From: Paenibacillus rhizosphaerae | Lineage (GTDB): Bacteria > Bacillota > Bacilli > Paenibacillales > Paenibacillaceae | Reading direction: 5' to 3' | DNA length: 64,000 bases | Assembly: GCF_014192015.1 (NCBI RefSeq) | Contig: NZ_JACHXJ010000002.1 | Location: 62,001-126,000, forward strand | Shown: in pieces, positions 10,324 to 19,854 of the stretch | Layout: each line of letters begins with the position of its first letter | Position numbering within the stretch: position 1 is the first letter of the stretch | Translations under genes and position numbers: made by a program | The notes under the pieces: generated by a model | The model's input: only the letters and a program-made list of their open reading frames with translations | What the model was told of the DNA's origin: nothing | Database searches by the model: none

Positions 10324-11391
10324 ATGAAGGGTTGGATCGGTTTGAAAGCTGCCAAAAAGGCTCTGATGGTGCTGGTGATCGTCTTGGTGATCATTGCCGG
10401 CGGGGCCTATTACGTCTGGAACGGCATGCAGCCGGTGAAGGCTTCACAGAATGCCGTCAAGTTTACCATTGAGCAGGGAATGGGGACCTCGCAAATTGCT
10501 GGGGTTCTTAAACAAAGTGGACTCATTAAAAACGATATGTTCTTTAAAATCTACTTGAAATGGAAAAACCAAGGCTCCCGTTTTCAGGCGGGAACCTATG
10601 AGGCGAAGCCGGGGGTAACCTACGACCAGCTGATTGCCAAGCTGAACAGCGGCGAAGTGGTGAGGGCGGAAATGATCCGCATTACGATTCCGGAAGGCTA
10701 TACGCTGGAGCAGATTGCGAAGACGGTGGGAGAAGCAATCCAGAGTGATCCGGCCGCGTTCGTAAAGCTGGCGGATACCGGTGCCCGGACGGACGTACCG
10801 GCCTTTAAGGAGATCCCCGCGAATACTTCGTTAAAGCACAAGGCGGAGGGGTACCTGTTCCCGGACACGTACGAATTTAAAAAAGGGACCGGGCAAGAAG
10901 AGATCCTGACCCGCATGCTGGAGCAAATGCAGAGCAAGCTGGATCAGATCCCTGATCTGGAGCAGAAGCTGAAGGCTCATGGCCTTACTTTACATGAGAT
11001 GCTTACGGTGGCTTCGCTTGTCGAACGGGAGGTTGTCGTCGACAAGGAGCGTCCGCTTGTGGCGGGTGTCATCTACAACCGCCTGCACAAGGAGATGAAG
11101 CTGGAAATCGACGCAACGGTGCAATACGCTTTGAAGGAGCCGAAGGAACGGCTGCTGTATAAGGATTTGAAGGTGGACAGCCCTTATAACACGTATTTGC
11201 ATCCGGGGCTGCCGCCAGGACCGATCTGCAGTCCGAGCATCGCTTCGATCGAAGCTGCGTTATCGCCGGAAGCATCCGACTATTTGTATTACGTGACCAA
11301 GAAGGACGGCTCGCATGAGCATTTATTTGCGAAGACGTACCAGGAGCATTTGAACAACATCAAGAAAAGCAACAGCAATGCGAAGCAGTAG
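10324..11391 (+). CDS. mltG: Endolytic transglycosylase MltG (YceG family)
   Basis: Membrane-anchored lytic transglycosylase that cleaves nascent peptidoglycan strands and is thought to release them for crosslinking. About 355 residues with an N-terminal anchor (ALMVLVIVLVIIAGGAYYVW), a LysM-like subdomain (about 50-130), and the YceG catalytic domain with LTVASLVEREV (catalytic Glu), VIYNRLHKEMKLEIDATVQYAL and SPYNTYLHPGLPPGPICSP. The start is uncertain. ATG 10324 follows the hairpin T-run with a poor ribosome site; TTG 10342 has AAGGG ten bases upstream; TTG 10294 would lie inside the hairpin. Same position as yrrL in Bacillus. Confidence 0.93.
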   Translation: MKGWIGLKAAKKALMVLVIVLVIIAGGAYYVWNGMQPVKASQNAVKFTIEQGMGTSQIAGVLKQSGLIKNDMFFKIYLKWKNQGSRFQAGTYEAKPGVTYDQLIAKLNSGEVVRAEMIRITIPEGYTLEQIAKTVGEAIQSDPAAFVKLADTGARTDVPAFKEIPANTSLKHKAEGYLFPDTYEFKKGTGQEEILTRMLEQMQSKLDQIPDLEQKLKAHGLTLHEMLTVASLVEREVVVDKERPLVAGVIYNRLHKEMKLEIDATVQYALKEPKERLLYKDLKVDSPYNTYLHPGLPPGPICSPSIASIEAALSPEASDYLYYVTKKDGSHEHLFAKTYQEHLNNIKKSNSNAKQ

Positions 11392-11439
11392 CTGCGGGGC
11401 AAGTGTCGCCTAGAGTCCTTGTGCCGCTGCAAGCACTAA

Positions 11440-11495
11440 AGCACCCCAGACTCAGCCGGAGACATAAGCTTCCGCCGGGTCCGGGGTGCTTTTTT
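11440..11495 (+). terminator. Intrinsic terminator after mltG
   Basis: AGCACCCC (11440-11447) pairs with GGGGTGCT (11483-11490), followed by TTTTT. The large loop contains a further GCCGG/CCGGG-type pairing. Confidence 0.8.
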
Positions 11496-11563
11496 AAGTA
11501 CTGTGGGGTCGAGCGGGAACGGTTGAAAAGTTGAAATTCGTTTTGGGAGAGGGAGGCATCGAT

Positions 11564-12166
11564 ATGACTAAACAAGTGATACCGTGGACAAGCGGCCGCT
11601 GGTCGACGGAACCGGCTTCTTGGGGAGAAAAGGAAGGGGAACTGGTCGTTGAAGCGTGTGAGGGCAGTGATTATTGGCAAACGACCATGTACGGTTTTGA
11701 ACGGGACAACGGCCATTCGCTTCTGCTTCCATGGGATGGGGAAAAGGCTGTGGAGGTAGCCTTTCGTTTGACCACCTTCGATCATCTGTATGATCAGGCG
11801 GGCCTGATGCTGTGGAGCCATGGGCGGCAGTGGATCAAAGCCGGAATCGAGATGAATGACGGCGTCCCTCATCTCGGAGCGGTCGTGACCCACGGCTGTT
11901 CGGACTGGTCGCTTGCACCCGTCCCGGAATGGATGGAGAAGATCGTGACGATCCGGGCGTCCCGTCTGAAGGATGCAGTTATCATCAGAGCCCGGACGGA
12001 AGGAGAAGCCTGGAGAACCGTCCGCGTATGCCGGCTTTCTCCGGATGAATGGCAGGCGGGACCGTATTTGTGCGCGCCGACGAGTGCGGGGCTCAAAGTG
12101 GCTTTTATCCGATGGGCGACGACCCAGCCGGATGCGGATGTACATGAGCAGCCTTCGGAGTCGTAA
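11564..12166 (+). CDS. DUF1349 domain protein (concanavalin-like fold)
   Basis: A 200-residue cytosolic protein resembling the DUF1349 family (laminin-G-like beta sandwich). WSTEPASWGEKEGELVVEA lies at the start; VEVAFRLTTFDHLYDQAGLMLW, WIKAGIEMNDGVPHLGAVVT and the closing GPYLCAPTSAGLKVAFIRW are the usual landmarks. Some relatives are annotated as regulators of Ty1 or enolase-like proteins; no enzymatic residue is evident. The start is ATG 11564, eight bases after GGGAGG. It is a single-gene transcript flanked by terminators. Confidence 0.8.
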   Translation: MTKQVIPWTSGRWSTEPASWGEKEGELVVEACEGSDYWQTTMYGFERDNGHSLLLPWDGEKAVEVAFRLTTFDHLYDQAGLMLWSHGRQWIKAGIEMNDGVPHLGAVVTHGCSDWSLAPVPEWMEKIVTIRASRLKDAVIIRARTEGEAWRTVRVCRLSPDEWQAGPYLCAPTSAGLKVAFIRWATTQPDADVHEQPSES

Positions 12167-12250
12167 GGATGGCATGCTAGACGGAGGCGGGATGAAGGCG
12201 CTGTAGAATGTGTTTCTTAGCAGGAATGGGAAGGCTTCATGGTTGAAAAA

Positions 12251-12302
12251 AAGGCTGCAGACTCCTGTCCGAAGGCGGACAGAAGGGCTGCGGCCTTTTT
12301 TG
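12251..12302 (+). terminator. Intrinsic terminator after the DUF1349 gene
   Basis: AAGGCTGCAG (12251-12260) pairs with CTGCGGCCTT (12288-12297), with CTGTCC/GGACAG nested inside and a T-run after it. The A-run before it would allow bidirectional use. Confidence 0.85.
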
Positions 12303-12305
12303 ATG

Positions 12306-12714
12306 GGGGATTCCAACCAGCTGTTAGTTCAAGTTATGCTGCATCAGGATGCCGCCAGTTCTATGCCTGCACATTCAGGTGAACCGGAGTGAGCGGTTCG
12401 ATGGATGGCGAGTCCCAGATTGCCTCCATTTCAAGGTAGCTGGTGATGAGATGAACCGCCTGGGACAAATCCTAAGCTTGGCTATTTTCGTCGAATAATC
12501 AGGTCTTCCGCCTCTGGCAGCCTCTGCTTCATCATCTTTAATGGGCATTTCAATGCATAGTTCAATAGAATTATGAGATTTAGGAAAAAAGTTATAAAAA
12601 AATTGCCAAAAAAGCAAAGGTTCGAGATGGAAAATGTCGAAGAATAAAGTAGGCATTCGTTTTTTAAACTTACATACGACGTAATGCAAGAAATTGAAAC
12701 GGCGGTGAGTGAGA
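12306..12714 (+). other. Intergenic region upstream of the chemoreceptor
   Basis: About 400 bases without a credible gene. The distal half is AT-rich (12580-12690) and probably carries the promoter, but I find neither a clear sigma-A pair nor a sigma-D element (TAAA-N15-GCCGATAT). Confidence 0.4.
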
Positions 12715-14913
12715 GTGGGATGGATTCGAAAGAAAGATATGGGGGAAGAGAAACAGAAACAGAATAGCACTAGCTCAAAGGAGCAAAGCGGCAGCAAGCG
12801 GACGGCTCCAGCCGCATCAGGAGGGCCGGGGGAACCGAAGAAGCCGTCCAGGTTCGCCGGCCTGCAGGGCATCAGCGGGGCACAGCTGCAAAATTTAAAC
12901 CCGTTCAAGTCGGTGGGCGTGAAGCTGTTCCTGATCTTCTTTGTGGCGATAGCGGCGATCGTTCTGACCCTGGGTCTAACATCCTATAGCAAAGCCAAAA
13001 GCACCATCAAGAACAATACGGCGCTGGCCAACAGCCAGACGATCCAGCAAACACAGGAGAAGCTGGATATCATTCTGAAGCAGTATGAAGATATGGCGAT
13101 GCAGATGTTTTTTGATCCGGAAATGCAGAGCGTAATCGACGAGCTGGCACGGAACCGGCAGGATGAATACCAGAACTTCGTGCTTACGGATCAGATCAAC
13201 AAAAAAATGTCCAATCAGCTGAACAGCAACTCTTCAATCAAAGCGATTTATCTGGTTCCGCCCGAAGAGTCGCAGCGGATCATTTCTTCCGGTTCAGGCG
13301 GTCTGGACATCAATACGATCCGCGAAGCGGAGTGGCTTAAAAATGCGAAGAAAACAAATCAGACATCATGGGTTCCTTCTTCAAAGGGGAAGGATGGAAG
13401 CGTTTCCTTTGAACTGGTTCGCTCGCTGCAAAGCTTGTCACGCGGCGGAGCCTATGTCATTATCGTGGAGCTTAAGACAGACCTCATCGAAAACCAGCTG
13501 AACGGAATCAGCCTAGGTGACGGCAGCAAGCTGCAGGTTGGCGACGCAAACGGACAAGTTGTTGCCTCTACAGTGAGCAGTGAAGCAGGAACCAAGTCCA
13601 CGTTTTCGTTCATGCAGGGCCAGACGGAACCAGCGAAAACGCTGGAAACGCAGGATAGCGAAGGGAATGAAATCCTTGCCGTATACAACACCCTCGAGAC
13701 GACGGGCTGGAAGCTGGTCGGAACCGTTCCGGTCGAAATGCTGGTCAAGGATGCCAAGGGGATTCTCATCTTGACCATGGGGCTGGCTGTGGGATCGATC
13801 GTCGTCGCCACCCTGATCGGTTTCTGGATGGCCCGCATGATCGCCAGTCCGCTCAGCAAGCTGAAGGATCTGATGCTGGAGGGGGCTAAGGGCAACCTGA
13901 ACGTGCGGACGCAGCATAAGTCCAAGGATGAAATCGGTCAGCTGGGACAGGCATTCAATCTGATGGTGGACCAAATTACGAAGCTCGTTCAGCAGACGAA
14001 TACGACGGCGCAGCTCGTGCTTGAAACAGCGGGCGAGCTGACCGATGCTTCCAAGAAGACGGCGATCTCGGCCAAAGAAATTGCGATCGCGACCGAGGAA
14101 ATCGCCAACGGGGCGAGCAGCCTGGCTACCGAGGCGGAACGCGGAAACGAGATGACCGAGCATATGGCCAAACAGATGGGACTTGTGATCACGGCCAATG
14201 AGGAAATGGGCAGCGCCGCGCGTCATGTTGAACAATCCAGCCAGTACGGAACCAAACAGCTGAACGAACTGCTGGACAAAACGCATCAAACGGAAGAAAT
14301 GACGCGTGAGCTGATGCACAAGGTGGACGCCCTGAAGCAGACCGCAAGCTCTGTAAACAAAGTGCTGGTCGTGCTGCAAAACATTACGAAGCAGACAAAT
14401 ATTTTGTCTCTGAATGCTACGATTGAAGCGGCGCGGGCCGGAGCGGCCGGACGGGGCTTCATGGTCGTGGCGGACGAAATCCGCCAGCTTGCGGACCAAT
14501 CCAGACAATCGATTGACATGGTTGGGCAGATCACCGGTCAAATCATGTCCGAGATGAATGAAACGGTCGAAGCGTTATCGGACGCTTATCCGCTGTTCCA
14601 GCACCAAATGAATGCGGTGAAGGAAACGAACGAAATTTTCGTTTCGGTTCAGGAGCAGATGGGGGATTTTACGCAGCGGCTCCAATCCGTAACCGAATCG
14701 ATATCAGCGCTGCATGATTCGCACAGCGTCCTTTCGGAAGGTATGAGCAACGTCAGCGCGGTTGCAGAGGAATCCTCGGCGACCTCCGAGGAAGTTGCCT
14801 CGCTCAGCAATGAGCAGCAAAGCGTGGGCGATCATCTGGTTGAGCTTTCCGCCAAACTGGAAAACGTGTCGATTCAGCTGAAGGAATCACTGTCCCGGTT
14901 TACGCTGAACTAA
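12715..14913 (+). CDS. Methyl-accepting chemotaxis protein
   Basis: Membrane chemoreceptor of about 732 residues. A Gln/Lys/Ser/Pro-rich cytoplasmic N-tail of about 60 residues precedes TM1 ([20 protein letters not shown]). An extracellular sensor domain of about 280 residues (single-Cache-like by length) follows, then TM2 ([18 protein letters not shown]), a HAMP domain ([20 protein letters not shown]) and a long helical signalling domain. Its hairpin tip [21 protein letters not shown] identifies the family. GTG 12715 has GGCGGTGA six bases upstream; ATG 12739 is an alternative start. The ligand is unknown, and no chemotaxis genes adjoin it. Confidence 0.93.
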   Translation: MGWIRKKDMGEEKQKQNSTSSKEQSGSKRTAPAASGGPGEPKKPSRFAGLQGISGAQLQNLNPFKSVGVKLFLIFFVAIAAIVLTLGLTSYSKAKSTIKNNTALANSQTIQQTQEKLDIILKQYEDMAMQMFFDPEMQSVIDELARNRQDEYQNFVLTDQINKKMSNQLNSNSSIKAIYLVPPEESQRIISSGSGGLDINTIREAEWLKNAKKTNQTSWVPSSKGKDGSVSFELVRSLQSLSRGGAYVIIVELKTDLIENQLNGISLGDGSKLQVGDANGQVVASTVSSEAGTKSTFSFMQGQTEPAKTLETQDSEGNEILAVYNTLETTGWKLVGTVPVEMLVKDAKGILILTMGLAVGSIVVATLIGFWMARMIASPLSKLKDLMLEGAKGNLNVRTQHKSKDEIGQLGQAFNLMVDQITKLVQQTNTTAQLVLETAGELTDASKKTAISAKEIAIATEEIANGASSLATEAERGNEMTEHMAKQMGLVITANEEMGSAARHVEQSSQYGTKQLNELLDKTHQTEEMTRELMHKVDALKQTASSVNKVLVVLQNITKQTNILSLNATIEAARAGAAGRGFMVVADEIRQLADQSRQSIDMVGQITGQIMSEMNETVEALSDAYPLFQHQMNAVKETNEIFVSVQEQMGDFTQRLQSVTESISALHDSHSVLSEGMSNVSAVAEESSATSEEVASLSNEQQSVGDHLVELSAKLENVSIQLKESLSRFTLN

Positions 14914-14998
14914 AGGAAGCACGTTCAAAGCTTGACTTTTTTCGCATATAACAACGATGGCAACGTTTCTCCAACCGAATAAACAGACTTTACGGTAA

Positions 14999-15034
14999 GC
15001 CAACGCGTCCCCGCCCGGGGATGCGTTGGCTTTC
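14999..15034 (+). terminator. Intrinsic terminator after the chemoreceptor
   Basis: GCCAACGCGTCCCCG pairs with CGGGGATGCGTTGGC (one mismatch), followed by TTTCTGATT. Confidence 0.8.
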
Positions 15035-15128
15035 TGATTCTCCGGGAACTGCGATGCCTAAGATGGCCGGGTTGGACATGCCTGCTGAAGGATATACTGA
15101 GTGGAAAAGGCATAAAGAGGGGTTCTTC

Positions 15129-16904
15129 TTGAGCGTAAAACATAAGCAGCGCATTTTCTATGTGCTGGTCATCCTTTCGTTTATGATGACGGTACTCATA
15201 TTAAGGTTAGCCTACATCCAGCTCGTCATGAGAGTGTCGGAGCTGCCCGGAAGCCGGTTCACGATGCAGGAAATGTCGGTGCTGCAGCGGGAACGCGGCG
15301 TGGTTTTGGACTCCGGACGGGGCAAGTTTTACGACAGAAACGGAGAGCCCTTAACAGGAAAGACCGTCTCCGCCGCCGTGCTGTTCCCGGTTTCCGGTTC
15401 CATCCGCCAAGAGGCGAAGGACAAGCTGCATGCGGTCACCCGGGTCCTGAAGACGGATCAGGCCGCCTTCCTGAAGGTGTGGGACCACTTGAGCGTCCCT
15501 CTCGTGTGGCCGGATTCCCGCAAGAGCGATCCGCTGGCGTTAAAGGACAGCGAGGCGAAGAGGGTAACGAAGGCCGGAATCAGCGGCATCGAAGTGCTGC
15601 CGTATACCAAGCGGTATGAGGATGCTGCCAGCGGAATGCAGTGGCTCGGCTATTTGACGGAGCAGCCCGGGCAGAAGCATCTGATTCATACGGGGTATGC
15701 CTTCCAGGAAGGGGCGGCCGGGCTCGAAAAGACGCTGGAGCCGCTCCTGCGCGGGATGGGTCCGACGACCGCCTATTATACCGTCGATGGTAGCGATCAG
15801 CCGATTCCGGGAACCGGAATCCGGATTAAAGGACCGGGTAACGCCTATTATCCGCTCAAATTTCGCACCACGGTGGACCTGGCGCTGCAGCGGCAGATCG
15901 GGCAGCTGGCCAAGGAGTCGGGGATGAAGGAGGGCGCCGTTGTCCTCCTTGATGCTCAAACAGCCGATGTGGTGGCCATGGTGTCGCTGCCGTTCTACAA
16001 TCCCTTGGACGTTCATCCGGAGCAAAGGGCCTGGAACAACCGCGCTTTGCAAGCGGCCGTGCCCGGCTCCATATTCAAAACGGTCATTGCCGCAGCGGCT
16101 CTGGAGGCGGGCGTCACCTCTCCGGATGAAACCTTTGCGTGCACCGGCGCATACGGTAAATATGGACTCTCCTGCCCCAAAGAGCATGGCGTGATTACAC
16201 TGGCGGAAGCTTATGCCGAATCGTGCAACGCCGTGTTTGCCGAACTGGCGGAGCGGCTGTCCGCAGGCGAAATCGAAGCGGCCGCCCATAAGCTGGGCCT
16301 GGGCAGAACGGTGGGCTGGGAAGAAAAGGACATTCTCGGCATGCCTCTTTTGCGCCCGTTCGATCACGAGGACAGCGGAAAGATCTTTGCCGATCCAGAT
16401 CAGGCGAACCGGGACGGGGGGATCCGGGCACAGACCGGCATCGGTCAGCGTGACGTTCAGGTGACCCCGCTGCAGGCCGCCAACATGATCGTGACGCTTC
16501 TTCAGCAGGGACAAGTCCATGCGCCACGAATTCTGGAGAGCGTTTCGTATGCGAACGGCCAGCTGATGAAGGAGCTTAAGCCCCATTTGGCTCCGTCGTC
16601 TTTTGGAGCCGTCCAGCCTGCCACCGCTAATTTGATCACTGGCTGGATGGAAAAGGTGGTCACCAAAGGAACGGGTCAGTCGATCCGCGGCACGGCATGG
16701 CCGCTAGCCGGCAAATCGGGAACGGCCCAGGTGACCATAAACGGGCAGCCGCGTAATCATCAGTGGTTCATCGGGTACGGACCCGTGAACCAACCGAAAT
16801 ACGCGGCTGCAGTACTGTATCAAAATATGTCGCCGTCCTCCCGGAACCAGGCGACGGTGCTGTTCGGACGTATTATGAACCTGCTTGCGGCTCATCCGGC
16901 GTAG
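15129..16904 (+). CDS. Class B penicillin-binding protein (PbpI-like transpeptidase)
   Basis: Peptidoglycan DD-transpeptidase of 591 residues. It has a short cytoplasmic tail, TM IFYVLVILSFMMTVLILRL, a PBP dimerisation domain (RGVVLDSGRGKFYDRNGEPL onward) and a transpeptidase domain with Ser314-IFK317 (nucleophile and general base), Ser365-Cys-Asn367 and Lys529-Ser-Gly531. All three motifs are intact, so the enzyme should be active. I choose TTG 15129, six bases after AGAGGGG; upstream codons run into the preceding terminator. In B. subtilis the same neighbourhood carries pbpI (yrrR). The 3' end overlaps ytvI by 32 bases, tail to tail. Confidence 0.9.
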   Translation: MSVKHKQRIFYVLVILSFMMTVLILRLAYIQLVMRVSELPGSRFTMQEMSVLQRERGVVLDSGRGKFYDRNGEPLTGKTVSAAVLFPVSGSIRQEAKDKLHAVTRVLKTDQAAFLKVWDHLSVPLVWPDSRKSDPLALKDSEAKRVTKAGISGIEVLPYTKRYEDAASGMQWLGYLTEQPGQKHLIHTGYAFQEGAAGLEKTLEPLLRGMGPTTAYYTVDGSDQPIPGTGIRIKGPGNAYYPLKFRTTVDLALQRQIGQLAKESGMKEGAVVLLDAQTADVVAMVSLPFYNPLDVHPEQRAWNNRALQAAVPGSIFKTVIAAAALEAGVTSPDETFACTGAYGKYGLSCPKEHGVITLAEAYAESCNAVFAELAERLSAGEIEAAAHKLGLGRTVGWEEKDILGMPLLRPFDHEDSGKIFADPDQANRDGGIRAQTGIGQRDVQVTPLQAANMIVTLLQQGQVHAPRILESVSYANGQLMKELKPHLAPSSFGAVQPATANLITGWMEKVVTKGTGQSIRGTAWPLAGKSGTAQVTINGQPRNHQWFIGYGPVNQPKYAAAVLYQNMSPSSRNQATVLFGRIMNLLAAHPA

Positions 16905-18027
16905 TGTCCGGCGTGCGGGTAGTCATATCAAACGGCGAGACGTCGAACTCTTCCTTCGGAAGGCGGATCCAGCTCTGCAAATATCCTTGCTGAAGCAGTT
17001 CTTTGATCAGGATCAGCAGCACGGGAGAGAGGATCAGTCCGGCGATGCCAAAGATCGACAGCGAGATGATCATGAACGAGAGCATCAGGAAGGCCGACGA
17101 TACGCCGATCGAATTGCCCGTGATTCGCGGTTCGAGCAGCTGCCGGGTGAGAAGCACCACGACGAGCAGAACCGAAAGTCCGATCGCGAGACTGATATTG
17201 CCGACAATGAACAGGTAGATGATCCAGGGGATCAGGATGACCGGAACCCCGACGAGCGGCAGAATATCAAATACGGCGCAAACTAAGGCCAGTGCGAGCT
17301 CGTTGCCTGTGCGCAGAATCAGCAGCCCGACATACACGAGGACGAGGGTGATGAGCACCATGATCAGCTGGGCTTTGATGTAGGAACCGATGGCTTTCAG
17401 AACATACGTCTTCAGGAACGTGTAGGCGTTCTTCAGCGTCTTCGGCGACTTGTCCCGCATCACTCTTCTCCAGCTGCCGATTTCGGTGCTGAGAAAGAAC
17501 GCGAGGATGATGGCGATGCCGAAGTTGCCCATAAAGGACGAGAACGAACTGAACAGTCCGACCATATATTTAAAGAAAGCGGTGGCCCAGCCGCTGGCAT
17601 AATCCGTTAGCGTCGTAAAATACTCGTTCATTTTTGCGGTGACGTTCGGCGGTAGGGCTGCGATTTTCTCCTGAAGAAATTGCGTCAGCTTGGTAAATTC
17701 CGTCTGAATCATATGCGTGTATTTGGGCAAATTATCTTGGACCTGGGCGAATTGGGAAACGACGATCAAGCCGACCCCAAACAGGATCCCCAGAATCACC
17801 AGAATGAACACCAGTACGGAAATGGCGGAAGCGAACGGTTTAGGCATGCCCCTCTTGTGTAAAAATTTGGCCAGCGGTTCGATCATAAAGAAGACGACGA
17901 AGGATAAAAATACGGGCGCGGCGATTTGGTACAGCTTGCTGAATATGTACATGACGAGGAAAACGGTAAGTACGATGAACCCGATATCCACAAAGGTTCG
18001 CCAGTATTTTTTGTACAATGGAAGCAT
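16873..18027 (-). CDS. ytvI: Sporulation integral membrane protein YtvI-like (AI-2E family)
   Basis: A 384-residue polytopic membrane protein. The opening MLPLYKKYWRTFVDIGFIVL and the paired helices ending FDILPLVGVPVILIPWIIYL fit the YtvI branch of the AI-2E permeases, described as a sporulation membrane protein. Eight segments are predicted, with the large soluble loop at residues about 90-150. It is distinct from the other AI-2E permease at 4608-5675. The start is ATG 18027 with AAGGAGAG about eleven bases upstream; GTG 18051 lies before that site. The C-terminal tail (DMTTRTPDTTPDEPQAGS) is read from DNA that also encodes the PBP C-terminus. Confidence 0.85.
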   Translation of the reverse strand: MLPLYKKYWRTFVDIGFIVLTVFLVMYIFSKLYQIAAPVFLSFVVFFMIEPLAKFLHKRGMPKPFASAISVLVFILVILGILFGVGLIVVSQFAQVQDNLPKYTHMIQTEFTKLTQFLQEKIAALPPNVTAKMNEYFTTLTDYASGWATAFFKYMVGLFSSFSSFMGNFGIAIILAFFLSTEIGSWRRVMRDKSPKTLKNAYTFLKTYVLKAIGSYIKAQLIMVLITLVLVYVGLLILRTGNELALALVCAVFDILPLVGVPVILIPWIIYLFIVGNISLAIGLSVLLVVVLLTRQLLEPRITGNSIGVSSAFLMLSFMIISLSIFGIAGLILSPVLLILIKELLQQGYLQSWIRLPKEEFDVSPFDMTTRTPDTTPDEPQAGS

Positions 18028-18129
18028 CGCGGGCGGATCTCTCCTTTTCACAACAGATTATTTTTCATTGTACACGATTTATAAAAAAACGCCTATTTCT
18101 TGAGTCACTGTGATAAAATAAGAGGTAGC

Positions 18130-18156
18130 GATTTTTATAGAGTGTCTATAAAAATC
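18130..18156. repeat. Perfect 12-bp inverted repeat between ytvI and the deacetylase gene
   Basis: GATTTTTATAGA (18130-18141), GTG, TCTATAAAAATC (18145-18156). It lies in the divergent promoter region, so it may be an operator or an RNA hairpin in the deacetylase leader. Confidence 0.75.
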
Positions 18157-18223
18157 AAAGCCATCAAATTACACATGCCTTTCGGCAAGTCAAAGTCAAT
18201 ACAGAGAAAAGTGGGGATATGAC

Positions 18224-19636
18224 ATGCAGACTTTGCTGCTTTGGTTATTTTACATCTCATCGTTTTACGCATTTATTCCCGGCTTGATTACCCGGATATT
18301 CGGTTTCCGCGTATTCCGCAGAGGGATTACGGAGCATGAATACGCGCTGACCTTCGATGACGGTCCCGATTCGGTCTATACCCCGAAATTGCTGGACCTT
18401 CTGAAAAGATACAACGCCAAGGCCACCTTCTTCGTCGTCGGCTCGCATGCGGAGAAACATCCCGAAATCGTCAAGCGGATCTATGACGAAGGCCATCTGA
18501 TCGGCATTCATAATTACGTCCATAAATCGAACTGGCTGATGCGGCCCGGAACGGTCAAGAAACAGATTATGAAGACCGACAAGGTTATTCATACGATTAC
18601 CGGTGAGCGCAGTTCTTATTACCGTCCGCCGTGGGGAATCGTGAATCTGTTCGATTTTGCCAAGCGGAGCCAGTTCAAGATCGTCCTGTGGTCGTCTATG
18701 TTCGGCGACTGGCGTGAACGGATCGGCGCGGACCGGCTGACCGAACGGATGATGAACAAGTTACAGCCGGGAGAAGTGATGCTGCTGCATGATTGCGGCC
18801 TGACGGCCGGGGCTAACCCGGACGCGCCGCAGCAGATGCTGATCGCCTTGGAGCGGGTGCTGGAAGAAGCGGAGCGCCGAGGAATGAAAGCCATCCGGAT
18901 CGACGAGATGATCGAAGCGAAGGAGAAAGCACCCGAGCGAAAGCTGCCGCGGCTGAAACGGGCTTCGGTCAAAGTATGGCTGCTGTGGGAGACGCTGTTT
19001 CACGCGATGTACCGGTTGAAATCAATCCGTCCTTATGATCCGTTCATCCATTACCGGCTGCGAACCTATAAGGGACAAACGGTGGAGATGAATGACGGCG
19101 CAACGCTGTCCAAGGGAGATAAAGTGATCGAGCTGCACTTCGATAACGAGAAGCTGTTCCGGCTCGGTGTCCGGTCCAGATCGATGGTGCACCTGGCCAT
19201 CCAGATGATTCGTGGCACCGAAGATCAGTTCCCGGAACTGGCCCGGATCATCCTGAGCGACCCTGAACTGCAGCAGGCGAAGGCCATATACGGAATCACG
19301 ATGATTAACCGGGGGCCAAAGAACTTCGGCTTCAAAATCGTCGACTTAAAAGACGGGCTGTTCGCCAAGTCGACGAAGCTGTACCTGAGATTCCTGCTGC
19401 GGATCATTAATCCGTCCGGACAGGAACGGCTGAAGGACCATTCCGAACAGATGGTTCCGAAACTGCTGGTCATGCCCGTCGCTCAGCTGGTCGAGCGGTT
19501 TTCCGAGAGCGGATCTCACCGCCGGCAGCAAGTGAAGGAGCCGTCCGATCCGCAAGAGGAGAAGAAGGGCGAGCTGCTTGACCTGAATCTGGTTGCTTCG
19601 TCGCAGGGCATCGGCAGCACGCCGCCTGCTATGTAA
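18224..19636 (+). CDS. Polysaccharide deacetylase with C-terminal YkoP-like extension
   Basis: Carbohydrate esterase family 4 protein of 470 residues. A hydrophobic N-terminus (LLLWLFYISSFYAFIPGLI) is a probable membrane anchor. The NodB domain has TFDDGPDS (catalytic Asp45, metal Asp46), metal His96 and His100 in GIHNYVH, RPPWG, and LLHDCG with the last catalytic His. Expected action is N-deacetylation of peptidoglycan or another surface glycan. Residues about 240-470 form a second domain (YDPFIHYRLRTYKGQTVEM onward) resembling the YkoP type, with no known function. The start is ATG 18224 after GTGGGGAT. Confidence 0.9.
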   Translation: MQTLLLWLFYISSFYAFIPGLITRIFGFRVFRRGITEHEYALTFDDGPDSVYTPKLLDLLKRYNAKATFFVVGSHAEKHPEIVKRIYDEGHLIGIHNYVHKSNWLMRPGTVKKQIMKTDKVIHTITGERSSYYRPPWGIVNLFDFAKRSQFKIVLWSSMFGDWRERIGADRLTERMMNKLQPGEVMLLHDCGLTAGANPDAPQQMLIALERVLEEAERRGMKAIRIDEMIEAKEKAPERKLPRLKRASVKVWLLWETLFHAMYRLKSIRPYDPFIHYRLRTYKGQTVEMNDGATLSKGDKVIELHFDNEKLFRLGVRSRSMVHLAIQMIRGTEDQFPELARIILSDPELQQAKAIYGITMINRGPKNFGFKIVDLKDGLFAKSTKLYLRFLLRIINPSGQERLKDHSEQMVPKLLVMPVAQLVERFSESGSHRRQQVKEPSDPQEEKKGELLDLNLVASSQGIGSTPPAM

Positions 19637-19670
19637 ATCAAACAGCAATTATACGAATTAATAATGATTG

Positions 19671-19720
19671 GGGCTGTCCCCGGCTGTGGCTAATAACCGC
19701 AGCCGGGGACAGCCCTTTTT
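19671..19720 (+). terminator. Intrinsic terminator after the deacetylase gene
   Basis: GGGCTGTCCCCGGCTG pairs with CAGCCGGGGACAGCCC (16 bp), followed by TTTTT. Confidence 0.95.
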
Positions 19721-19783
19721 GATTTTGAACCGCGATCTGAATAAAGCAGCCTTAACGGTTATAGCTCCTTGCTTCTTCATATA

Positions 19784-19823
19784 AAAAAGGTGCTTCACAA
19801 GTCGGAGCGACTTATGAAGCACC
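19784..19823 (-). terminator. Intrinsic terminator after ilvD
   Basis: Arms GGTGCTTCA and TGAAGCACC with an inner AAGTCG/CGACTT. The plus-strand A-run 19784-19788 supplies the T-tail in the ilvD direction. Confidence 0.9.
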
Positions 19824-19854
19824 TCGGGTGCATCTTTCTTCGATACAGAGTGGA

